A stretch of DNA of 64,000 nt from Callaeas wilsoni (taxonomy: Eukaryota > Chordata > Aves > Passeriformes > Callaeidae), in contig VWPU01002111.1 in the NCBI GenBank assembly GCA_013398955.1, positions 124,001-188,000 on the forward strand. Reading direction: 5' to 3'. Position numbers and translations under genes: made by a program. The notes under the pieces are model-generated. The model was not told the origin of the DNA and did no database searches. It saw only the letters and a list, made by a program, of their open reading frames with translations. Positions 39,301 to 51,300 of this stretch are shown here, in pieces (positions within the stretch are counted from its first letter, which is position 1; every line of letters begins with the position of its first letter).

Positions 39301-42300
39301 GAGGTGACTTACCCTCCCCAAAAGACCTGAGATTCCTAAACCTGTAAGAGTTTCAGTGCCATTCCTCATGATGAATAAAGGGCACCCAAACCTATGACTC
39401 TGATGGCCACTGAAGCCAGGATGTAAACCACAAAGATTTACAAGGTGCTGTGACCTCCATTGTTCAAACTGATGCTTTATTTTTTACATACCATAATTCC
39501 CATAGAACTGAGTGTAAAACTATTGAAGGGATCTATGGAAACCCATTAAAAAATCAGTTTCTGAAACTTGAGCCTTGAAATGCTGAGGTTGACCAGCCCT
39601 TGCATTCAGGATCTTCTACCTATACACTGCTCTTCCCCTTTCCCTTCCAGAAACCAACTTTTCTAAATCTTAGGGAATGGTTTAGGTTGGAAGGGACCTT
39701 ACAGCTCCTCTCATTCCATCCCCTGCCATGGGCAGGGACACCTTCCACTATCCCAGGTTGCTCCAAGCCTCATCCAACCTGGCCTTGGACACTTCCAGGG
39801 ATGGGGCAGCCACAGCTTCTCTGGCAACAAGTACCGGGGCTTCATCATTCTCACAGGGAAGAATTTCTTCCTAATATCTAATCCAAACCTGTTCTTTGTC
39901 AGTTTGAAGCCATTCCTCCTTGTTCTATCATCCTACACCCTTATAAAAAGTCCCTCTCCAGCTCTCTTGGAACTGAAGCATGGTGAATGAAAAACAAAAA
40001 AGAAATGATCCCAAAGCAGGCTGTAAATTTGTTCGTTTTCCAGGTATCTGACTTTCTTGTTTAGGAGTCAGTGAGCTCATTCTGACCCTTGCTCAGGCCT
40101 CAGAGTCCCTCTTCCTGACATCCCTGGCAATTCTCCCCTCCTTCCCAGCCTGGAGGCACTGGGATTGCTCACAGCTCTTTGATCAGGCAATGCTCAGCTT
40201 GGGTGAAGCGTCTCAGAGTCAGGGCCAGGATCCCTGACATTGGCAGTTTCACTTCTGCTTTGAAGACTTTTCCCTAGATTTTCCAGCCTAGGATTCCTGC
40301 TATCTTGTTATTCTCTTTGGTTTTTGTTTTTCTCTCCAAATCCCAGCCCAGTGCAGTTACTCACTGTACAATAAACATTCCCTCCTGTAAATGTCAGACC
40401 ATTTCTCTCAATAATTTGATTATATATCAATATTGGAGTCTTTTATTGCACATCTAACTGTTTTCCCAGAATTGTTACTTACTGTCTCTCCTTCAAAAAA
40501 AGAAGATACTTTATAAAACATAAAGAATTTAGTATTTCTTCTATTGTCTTTTCAGCTATCATAGCCAAACAGCTATATTAAATTCTACAAGGTGACTCAT
40601 CAGCCTTTTGGGAGGATTGTTTTCTGCTTGAAAGTTCACAGGACTTTTCCACTGTGATCTCAACACCTTGATAAACCACTTGAAAACTTAATCTGGTATG
40701 TTCTTTCTTTGCTATAAACAAATATTTTTTCATTCTGAAAAGAATGAGGTGCCTCATTCTTCAATCTTGACTTCACTCAATAAATTTTAAAACTGAAATT
40801 GTGCTTGGAGTAGTTTCAGATAGTCAGGAAAAGCCAGCACTACCACAATATCTGCATTCTAATATTTACTTATTAAAAACTTTTTATAACCCCATTAATT
40901 CAACATTTCTCACTAATCCATTTCATAGTTTGCTTTCTATCAGCTATGAGAGCATATGCTCATTAAATTTAATAAGGGACTTTACAGGGAATTTTAATTT
41001 AAAACATGTCACATTTCCCTGCACTACATTTTGGCTAGGTTGTGCAGAAATCCTCTAAAATACTATCGGTCTCTTTACTCAGCTTAATGTTAAGATGTTC
41101 TGTGGTTTCTGGTTGTCCTTGGATTGTCCCCAAGGGCATCTGTCAGGAGCTGATGGACCCCTCCTGCTGCTCTGCAGAGCCCACACTGTGCCGTTTGCTG
41201 CTGAATTACAAACCAACAGCAGCAAAGCAGGACTTTGAGGAGGTGATTTACCCTCTGTCTTAGGTGGGGCGAATCCTCGGATGGAGGGGAATTTAGACAG
41301 CACAGGAGCTGAAAGAGAAAGCAATCATAGAATCAGAAAGTCGGAAAAAAACCTTAAAGATCATCAAGTCCAACCTTTGACCAAATACCACCATGTCCAC
41401 TCAACCGTATCGGGAGGTGCCACATCTGCTGGGTTTTTAACACTTCCAGGGATGGTGACTCTACCGCTTCCCTGGGGAGCATTTTCCAAAGCTTAACCAC
41501 TCTTTGAGTGAAGAAATGTTTCCTAATATCTGACCTGAACCTCTCCTGGAACAGCCTGGGGCCATTCCTGAGCTCTGTTATTTGAGCTTGTGATGCCACC
41601 AGCCCTTCCCACTCATCCAAGAATTGCCAATAACTCCCAGGAGTACAGAAATTTGGGCAGGATTTTCACTTTCCAAGGCTAATATTCTATTGCTGAGCAA
41701 AACTCTGGCTAGAGCCCAGTGCAAGTGGGGCCATTATTTTCCCAGCAGAGGTTGCCTCAAGGCTGATAGATGGAGGGCAATGGAGAACGTGCACATTCCA
41801 AGCGATCCCTGTACCTGTCCGTCCCGTCGTGGATGTGCTCTCGCTCTCTCCCGTGTAGTGGATGGCAGAAATGGTCACCTTGTAGGCTCGATCAGGCAGC
41901 AGGGACTGCAGGGTCACACTGCTGCTTTTGCCAGGAGCCATGATCTGCAACGGGGGAAAAAAGATCCCAGCGTTTGGGGTTCTCATTGCAGCTCTTTCCC
42001 ACAGCCCAGAGTGAGCTGGGGCTGACTCCTGGCGTGTGAGGCTCAGAGCAGCATTCCTGCTCAGCTCAGCCCAGGGAGCCTGGCTCTGTGCTGCTGTTGG
42101 ACTAGCAATGGCCAGAGGAAAAGCATTTTCCCTTACAAAGACCCCAGTATTTCCCTTGGAAATGCAGCAGAAGTGCCTTGTAACAGGGTAACCAGTCTGG
42201 GTTTAGGTAGAGAATCTCTGTTTTAAAAGGGTGATGTTTAACCTCTCTAAGCCAGAGGGGCAGTAGGTTTATCCCCCACCCCTCTGCCTCCAAGAATTCC

Positions 42301-45300
42301 CCACCCCAGTTCAGGGAGCAGAGAAAGCTGCGTTATCAGTGGCTTTGATGGAGAAAAATATCTTAATTACAAAAGAGTCTCGGAGTTCTGTTTACAGAGC
42401 AACACATCAGCAAGAAGAGATTTGGTTTTGAGTCCTGATACCCTAATAGGAAACCTGACTACAGTGAGCAGAGTTCCTCTGGTCACATTGTCCCCACGGG
42501 CCTCTGGCCCAGTGTCTGTCCCCTAGAGAGGAGCTGGACACTCACAGTTTGCTGGGCAGCAGCGTCAGAAACAGGGCTGTAGGTGATTTTGTAGTGCTGA
42601 ACACGGCCATCAGGAGGGGTCCAGTGCACCTGGAGGCTGCTGGGGGTCTCAGAGTTGATGAAGAGGTCGGTGGGTGGGCTCCGGGAATCTGTGACAGGGA
42701 TGGAAGGTGAACAGCATAAAAAGCAGGGAGAAATCTCTGTAAATGGAGCCAGCAGCGTTTGCTTCCAAGCCCATTTCTGAGCCTCAGTGCTCTGCTGCAC
42801 AGGTCACCAACACTCAGAGCAGCCACAGGCACCTTGGGCACCAGGCAAGAGGGAAAATGGGTTCCGGAGGGATGAAGAATGCCCAAGTACAACACACCAC
42901 AACTCAAGCGTTCAGCAATTCCAAGCCTGGGACAGGGGAAAAATTCTTGGAAAGGTGAAAGAGTCCTGGAAGCACAAGGAAAAGAGACCCACTGTACACA
43001 TCATGAACAATCACCAAGGGCTCTCGAACTGGAATTGAATTTGATCAAGCGGGACAAACAGCTTTACTGGCAATTAAACCTGGATCACACATCAGAGTTA
43101 ATCCATCATCATTTCTAATATTTTTCGGCTTTTTCTGTTCTAAAATTACTCTTAAAAAAAAAAAATCGCAGCGCATTCAGCACACCAGAGTTCTGTCTGT
43201 TCTTCTGAGACCAACACCCACAGCCCTGGAATGGGTCACACACGGTGCCTGAGCTACCCCCTCTTCTCTGGCCCTGCTCTGGGATGGATGGATGGATTCC
43301 AAACAGGTGATGGGCTGAGCCAGACAGCCAGAAAGGAGTTTGCCAGAGAACAAAGCTGAGCAATTTTTAATTACAAAAATGCATTTCTTTCCCTGGGGTC
43401 CTGCTGTGCAGCAAACTGGATCTGATGACAGAGGCTCTTATGCTGGAGGGATTTCTCTGAGCAGAGGTTGAGAGTGAGGAAGGGAAAGGCAGAGGGGTCT
43501 AAATCAGTTCAAAAAGAGGCTCGAGAGCATGGGGTCATCTGCTCCTGGGGCTTGTTTCCAAGCATAAAAGCATGTGTCTGTCCTTAAACCTGTGCTGGTG
43601 TGAAGACACAGATGTTCTAGGCAGAGAAAAAGAAGAATTTATTCAGAAGACACTAAAAAATGATGGGTGAGCCCTAAGGACAGTCAAAGAAACACATCCA
43701 GGTGATGAGGTTTTCTTCTGCAGTTTTGGCTGTAAGGATCTCCTGCCCACCCAGCAAAGCCTGGGGTGACCTTAAAGCACAGGCTGAGGGAAGATCATTT
43801 GCATCTTCATTGATTCTCCTTCTCTTTTGTGTATAAAATGAGCTTACTTTTACTGAGGCTGAACCAAGATTGCAGCCGCTGAATCAGGCTGGAGGGTGTT
43901 GCTGTGCACCACCACGAGGTAAAGCAGAGAAGAAAACAAGAGTGGGAATAAAGTCATTTCAGCAGCACTTTTATTAGTCAGTGCTGCATCTTCGCTGCCT
44001 GCACTGGCTATTTCCTTCAGCTGAGGTAAGGGGAGACTCTGCTTGAGTGAACTTTAAAGGGAAAGTTAGGGGAAGTCTTTAGAGCCAGGTTTATTCTGGA
44101 AAGCCCTCAGGCCTGGCAGAGTTTGATGGCATGGATCTGACAGACAGGGGACAGGCCACCTCCTGAAGCTGCCCTGGAGGACAGAAGCATCTCTGCCACC
44201 ATCTGTGTCTTTGTTTACCTCTTCAACCTCTGGTCCTCCACAGGAGCAATCCCTGCTTGCTCTCAGGTCTAAGCAGCATCACAGGCACACAAATACTCAA
44301 ATAAGAATAAAATCCTGGGCTCCGCTCCATCAAAATGCTCACCTGCAATGATTATTATATATATTAACTATAAGCCGTGTTTTTTCCTGCCATGGGTTGA
44401 AGCTTCATTCCCACATTTCAGTCTCTTTTATTTGCCATGCATGGTCTGCTAAGAAGAGCTCACTGAGCAGCTGGATAAAGAGATTTCCCAGTCCCAGGCT
44501 GGAGATGCTGCTGGCACAGCTTAGCTGGAGGAGCAGGGCACACAGGCACTTCGTAAAACACTTCAGTGCAAAGCCAGCCAGGGTGGCTCAGGCCAGCTTC
44601 AGCAGCAGTTCCACCCAAACTGCCCTCTCCTTGTCCTTCAGGACTGTCAAGAGACTCTTTTCTTTTGCTCAAGTTCTTTTTCCCCAGCCTGGATGAAAGA
44701 ATTCTCCCTCGATACAAAAGAGGGTCCTTGTCTGATTGTCAGCAGGACCAAAGCCAGCCCTTCCAGCATTTTCCAAGAATCACCATTCAGCAACACCTCC
44801 TTGTCCCAGCAGATTCCTCTCAGGAGAGCATCATCTGCACTCCCCTGTGCTTGCTTGGAAGGTTTGTGTGGGTTTGAAGTACCACTAAGGTTCTTTATTA
44901 GTATGACAAGTGATCACTGTGAAAGCTTTTGGTCAAGGATAAGGACTTTGCTGCACTTGACAATTTATAAAGCAGACTGAAAGGAGAGCACAACTCAAAA
45001 GAGAATTCAGTCTAAATATAACAGAGAGAATAAAAAGAAACATCAGAACCATGGGTAAGGAGCACACTTTAACAATTTTGTTGTCTATGGGAAATATATC
45101 AGCATGCTTTTGTTCCTGCTCTGCCTCTTGGAAAGTCTTCAGGGAAAAGTTTGCTAACTGGGTTACTGAAAAATAATCCCAAACTTTTTTCTTTCCTCTA
45201 GTCAAAACAAAGAATTTTTAAAAATCCAATTCCTCCAAGACAAGAAGGGACCTGCACCATATCACTGTCTCCGAATTTTCCTTTCCAGCTAAAGCTACTC

Positions 45301-48300
45301 ATTGCTTTGGAGTTCATAAAATGGCAAATCACAAACCATAACTTTGAAACAACTTTTCTTCCTACCAGAAAGATGAGTGACCTCATCCCAGTCCTTCCAA
45401 AGGACACATCACAGTGATGAGTGTTGTTGGTTTTTACAAGAGGATGACGTTTCTGGTGACCTGTATTTTGTGAGGGACTGGTGTGTGCAGGGTCCCATGG
45501 ACGTAACACATTTGGTCTCAAAACGGGTGTTTCAGGTGGGATGAGAGGCATTACTGGCCCTGAATAAAGTGAACTTGGTTTTTCACCTCACCCCAGGGGA
45601 GGAACTCGGTTCCATTTCACAAAACCAGAGGCAAAGAGCGTTGCTCTGACCTGGCAATTTTTTCCCTTGACCTTCAGAGAAGAAAGTATTCCAGGGAGGC
45701 TGAAGGACAGGGAGAGAATCTTGTGTTACCAGTTCCTGCTGAGTTTCACTTTGCCCTTAAACTTCAGCATTTCTTGGAAATTCTACCAAGACATTTTTAA
45801 GAAAAACTTCATGACTTGACCTATCCTTATATAAGGGGATGTTGCCAAGAGAGAAAAAGAGAAAAGCAATGATGAAAGCAAAAGAAAGCACTTCCTCCCT
45901 TCCACAACCTCCTCTAGCACACTTTTGGTATTGTTCAGCACAGCCTGATCAATGCTGTTCACCACATTGCAACCCAAAGTCTGCCATCCTGAGGAGAACC
46001 AGAGAGCTTCCATTGCTGTTCCAGCCCTTAGAATTTCATTTTATAATGAAAATTAAGGGGGAGAGGGCTCAAAAATCCGGCCAAGGGGTCTGGGTTTTCA
46101 GATAACATAAGAGATTTCCACGCTGTGTCTGAATGAGTTACTATTCACCAGCTCTGATGGTAGATTAACACCACTGGCCACCAGGCAGAGTACAAGGTGG
46201 CAGCTTTTGCTTGAAACACTGAAGATTTGAAATATAACCACATCCCAGGACTTCCCAGAGTCCTGCCTAGTACCACAACACCCCATACATTCATTGCTCA
46301 AGCCTTCAGCACTTTTCTGGCATCCCCAAGTTTCCCCTGACCTGCCCCAGAGCAGCGCTGGAAATCTCCACCCACCTCTTCTGTGCCACTTCTTACTTCA
46401 AACACTAGAAAAGAATTCCCACCAAAACCATTGATTTCACATGCAAATATTGGCTGGGAGAAGCGTGGCAGTGTCCTGACTGCTCCTGCAAAGGGACCAG
46501 CAGCACCCAGGCACTGAACCCTGCGCTGGCTGCCCAGCTGCACACCTGGCTTCCTGGAGAATTTTATTTTCTTCACGCAGAAGGCAAAGCCTGACGATTC
46601 CCAAGGCTCCTGCACAAGGACAGCAGCTGACAAGCAGAAATCAAATTGCTTTCCCTGTCCCACTGGGGTGCCAACAGCAGCAAGGACTGGCTTGTGCAAG
46701 TGTGCCTAGAAGGGCACTGTCATGTGTCATTTTGTTGGGCTGAGAGAGCTCCTCTGACATTTCATAATTCACAGCTTAAAACATAGTAATTAATTTTCCT
46801 ATACCCTCCAAACAGCTCTAATTGTCCTCTTGTCATCATATATCAGCAGGAAGCTTGCTTTTTTATTCTTTTGTCAGTATGCAGCTCCAAGGTACTTGTC
46901 TGAAGTAGCTTCACATAAAAAAGTGGTTTTATCGTTTATTATTAATAAAACCTGAGCTTCTTATTCCAAGATTACCATTTACTTTGAGCTTCATCAGCTC
47001 AACATCAGCCTAAATGAATTTATTCTGCAGAGGAGGACGAGATCTGAGAGGGGAGGGAGGACTGCTGGTGCTGAACCTGGAATGGATTGTGTTCCATTCA
47101 CTTCAACAAAGCCATTTTACAGGCAATATTAATTACCAGGACCTCTGGGAGGGCCACTTTTTAACCTCATATCCTGCCTGTACAAAGCCAGATTTAGACA
47201 ATGCTTCCGAGGCAGAGTGGGCTTGCAGGATTCCCTCCCATATTTGTAGAACTTGAGGCACAGCTCAGCAATGACAAAGCTCGAGAAATCCTCACCCTCC
47301 TTACAGGCAATATTTTATTAACAGGAGCCGTTCCTCAGGCAGCACAGTGGCACGTTCAGCTGAACACCCTCAGAATTCATTTCCATCCACGCACCCCGCA
47401 GCAGCAGGGCAGGGATGAAATGTATTCCACATGGAACATGCGCAAGGATTATCAGTTGCCTCTAAAATGCACCAGCCTGATGTGATCGTCCAGCCCCTTG
47501 ATTTCGGGACAGATTGAGAACACTTTCAGACAGAAGTCTAAATATCTCTAGCTTTTTTCAGACGTTTGGGGTTGGGTTTTCAGAGCTGGAGGTGACCAGT
47601 CTGAGCTGCTGGTGTGTGCTGAGTTTTGAGGCATCCCACGCCCTGTTTGTCATCCCTGGGCTGTGGACCCCAGCACCGGTCACTTACTGGTCCTGTGGTG
47701 AACAGAAACGGTGTCGCTTCGAGCACCATCTTTGTAGTAGGCCCAGATGGATATTTTGTAGTCAGTGTTCTTCTGCAGGCCTGGCAGGACGGCCGTCACC
47801 ACGTTTCCAGCGAGGGAGAGCTGCAGCAGGGGAGGAAATGAGTCAGTCCCCTTCCCAGGCATCCCCAGGCTGCTTCGCGCCACCCAAAGTGCCTGGCTCA
47901 CAGATTGGCCGTAGGCACAAATGAGTTAGCACCAGGCTTTGGGGCCAAAGTTTACTGTTTGGGGTTGCACACATGTAAGCAAAGGCAGAATTCCAGCCCT
48001 GAATAATGCAGAGCAGATGCCTGTGCATGGCAGCCCAGTTATAATCAGCTGCTCCTTCAGCACCACAACACAGAGCTCCGATAGAAGGCAGTGCCTGCCT
48101 GGAGCATGGAATCCCCTTGCTGAGTTTCCAGCTTCCAGGAGAGCTGGGGACACAAGCTCCAGTACCCCTCTGTTCCAGCCCAAACGGAACTTGTTTGGTG
48201 TTGCTCATTGCAGAAGAGGCTCGGGTATTAAGCCACATTGAAAATGCTGTTTGACCTCATACTGAAAATAGGGCTTTGGATGGAAGAGGGCACCTGGGCC

Positions 48301-51300
48301 ACCCCTGCCACGCCTGCACCAGCTCTGTCTCTGGTCATTCTCCTCTATGTGCTCCTCCCATGGACCTCATCCTTCCCAAAGGGCAGTATTCCAAGAGCAT
48401 CAGTGCTTCCTGAGTAGCACTGAGGAGAAGAGAAAATGCTTTACCTTCTTAAAAGCAGTATCTCCAGCTATAAATACTGGAGTATTGTCTTTTTCTTATC
48501 CACAACATCTTGACATTGGGGGCTGGTGATCCTCTGCAACCCCAGATCTTTTTCTACTGAATTGCTTCTTAGCTATTTGTTCTACATCCTGTATACCTGT
48601 GGTTAATTATTCCTGCCTAAGCTTAATACTTTCTGCTTGTCCCTATTAAATTTCATCCTTGAGGTTTTCCAGAACACTTCTGCAGTCTTCCCAGAGCCTG
48701 CAGGACTCTGCCCTGCTGTCCCTCCTGCTTCCAGCACTCAAGGTGACTGCTCCACTGAAAGCCGGATCCAGGAGGGATCCTGCTGAACTGTTCAGCTGCT
48801 GGAGTGCATTTTCCTGAACAGTTTTACACAGCTCTCTGCCACTCCTGCAGGTGAGTTCAGAGCCAGCCCAGCCTCCCCAGAGCTGTGTGTGTGCTCATAC
48901 CTCCTGAGGCTTCTCTCCACTGGCTGTGCTCCACTTGATCTGATAGACAACCACATCCGAGGCAGCGACAGCTTCCCACTGCAGGCGGAGGCTGTTCCCG
49001 GAGAGCTCGGTGACCTTCAGAGCACGCGGAGGGGGGACCTTCACTGAGGGATGCACAAGGAACAGGAGCTGAAGTGCAGGCTCTGACAGCACCTTGTCAG
49101 AGCCAAGGTGGGGAGCAGATGGCTGGGGAGCAAAACATCAACCAAGCAGATGTCTGAGACCAGCCTGTCTGTCGCTTCTTCAGATCCATATGACAACAGC
49201 CATCAGGACAGACAGGGGTAAATTATTTTTAAAGCCCTAATTAAGAAAGATTATCTCATTTACGGAGAGGACACGTATCACATCAGTTTTGTGAAGGGAA
49301 GAAGGCTAGGAGGGCTCTCAAGGATGCAGAGGTCAGTGATGCACCATGCTTTTCTTCATTTGCTTCTTTATCCCTCCCAGCTCATTTTGAGCACAACGTA
49401 GTTGGACAAATTCCACACACAAAGAACAGCAGCCATCTGTGCTCTGTGCAAGGGTTTTGGCCACGAGCTGCTGGGGTCAGCCTTCAAAACACCCCGGTTC
49501 AGAGACACACAAAACAGCTTTGCCACTCTTACTGAGATCCTCTTACTGAGACCAAAAGTATTTCTGTTCCCTACTTACAGGTGGTGACATTGCCAGTAAT
49601 TGGAAAGGAGTCCCCTTCATCGTATGTAGATCTGACACTGATGAAGTATTGGGTGAGGGAGGACAGAGGTCTCAGGACAGTGGATGTTGCAGTGCCAGGA
49701 ACTTCCACCTGCAGTGGGGGAGTGGCGTGAGTATTGTAAGAGACAGGCGGAGACACCTGGGCTTGTGCAGCTTGAAGAAAAAGAGACATCTTATTGCAGC
49801 CTTTCAATACTTAAAGGGAGCTTGTAAGAAAGATGGGAACAGACATTTTAGCAAGGCCTGTTGCTCTGGGACAAGGGGTCCTGGCTTTAAACTAGAAGAA
49901 TTAGGTTAAGGTGAGATATAAGGAAGACTTCTACAACAAAGGTGGTAAAACACTAGCACAACCAGCACTAGCTGCCCCATCCCTGGAAACATATAAGGTC
50001 AGATTGGATGGGGATCTGAGCAACCTGATATAGTTGAAGATGTCCCTGCTCACTGCAGGGAGTTGGACTGGATGGTTATGGATGTCCCTTCCAACCCAAA
50101 CCATCCTATGATTCTAGAGGGTACAGCTGCAGAGAGGTCAGCGCTTGGTGGTAACTGCAGCAAAAGTGCCCATTTCAGAGTTAAAACACTGCCAGCACAC
50201 AAGCTCTCCCTGAACCATGCAGCTCAAGGAGAACAGGGCATTACCCAACTTCCCAAGTCTTTTTTCCTTCCCCAGCCCCTGGGGACTCACCTGTCCAGTG
50301 TTGCCCCCTCTGCTAGAGACGTAGGTGACGTGGTGAGCCCGCACGGCCGGGGACGCGGCCTCCCAGCTGACCCGCACGGACGCGTGGCTGAGCTCGGAGA
50401 AGCTCAGGTACCTGGGAGGACTCAGGGCCACTGCAACAACAGTCAGTGACAGCACTCCGAGCCCTCACAGGCTGCTCAATGCCAGTGCCATCAGTTGCCT
50501 CCTGCTGCTCTTAGGTGATCCCACCTTGAACTCCGGGGTTCATTCGTTATGCAGGAAAATATTCCCTTTATTCACTACCACACACACGTCTAGGAGCTTA
50601 TGAAGGGCTGCCACAGATTTAGGTGAGGAAACAGCCAGATGATTGCCTTTTTCCCCCCCAGGACAACAAAGACTTCAAGGAACACCTCTTTCAAGAGTCC
50701 TTTTTTACCAGGGAAACACCACTCCTTTTTCACAGCTCACCACGCAATTAGAGAGCCCCTTGGGGACCAATATTCGCTTCAGATCCAGCAGGGGAGAGGC
50801 AGCATGTTTACAAGCCACACACACAATATGGGAAGCACCTCATTTAACACATCTCTCCTGCCTTAAGTGCTTAATAACGACTCAGTAAGCAGCTGCTGCA
50901 CTTACGGGTGGTTTCCTGGATGCTGGCTGGATCACTGGCATCTTCCCCGTACATGGCATACACTGCCACAGAGTACCCCGTGCTGGGGGACAGCCCCTCC
51001 AGCAGCACCTCGGGCTGGGTCACCTTCACCTGCCAACACAGAGGGGCTTTAGGGGACCCTCCAGCTCAAGGGTACCTCCAAATGCAATTAAGAGAGCAGG
51101 ACCTTACAGAGACACGGGCCAAAGACCCTTTGGTTACACTAAGGGGACATCTCCACTCTAGAATGGTCTTAGAATTTTGGCCTTAGAATCATAGTATCAC
51201 AGAATATCCAGAGTTCAAAGGGACTTGCAAGGATCGTCAGAATCCAAATCCCGCTCTTGAACAGGAAAACCCCAAGAAGGCCACCACGGGCCTGAGAGCA

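Larger units (their letters stand above)
36458..41251 (-). other. COL20A1: COL20A1 intron before the laminin G domain
   Basis: A 4.8-kb phase-1 intron. It contains two CR1 fragments (37464-37590 and 39671-39970) in the gene's orientation and an AT/purine stretch at 38447-38472. No other exon is supported. Confidence 0.75.

Noticed and set aside
39312..39335. Possible 24-bp linker exon before the laminin G domain
   Set aside because: The acceptor is poor, and the exon at 41252-41308 has far better splice signals and correct phase.
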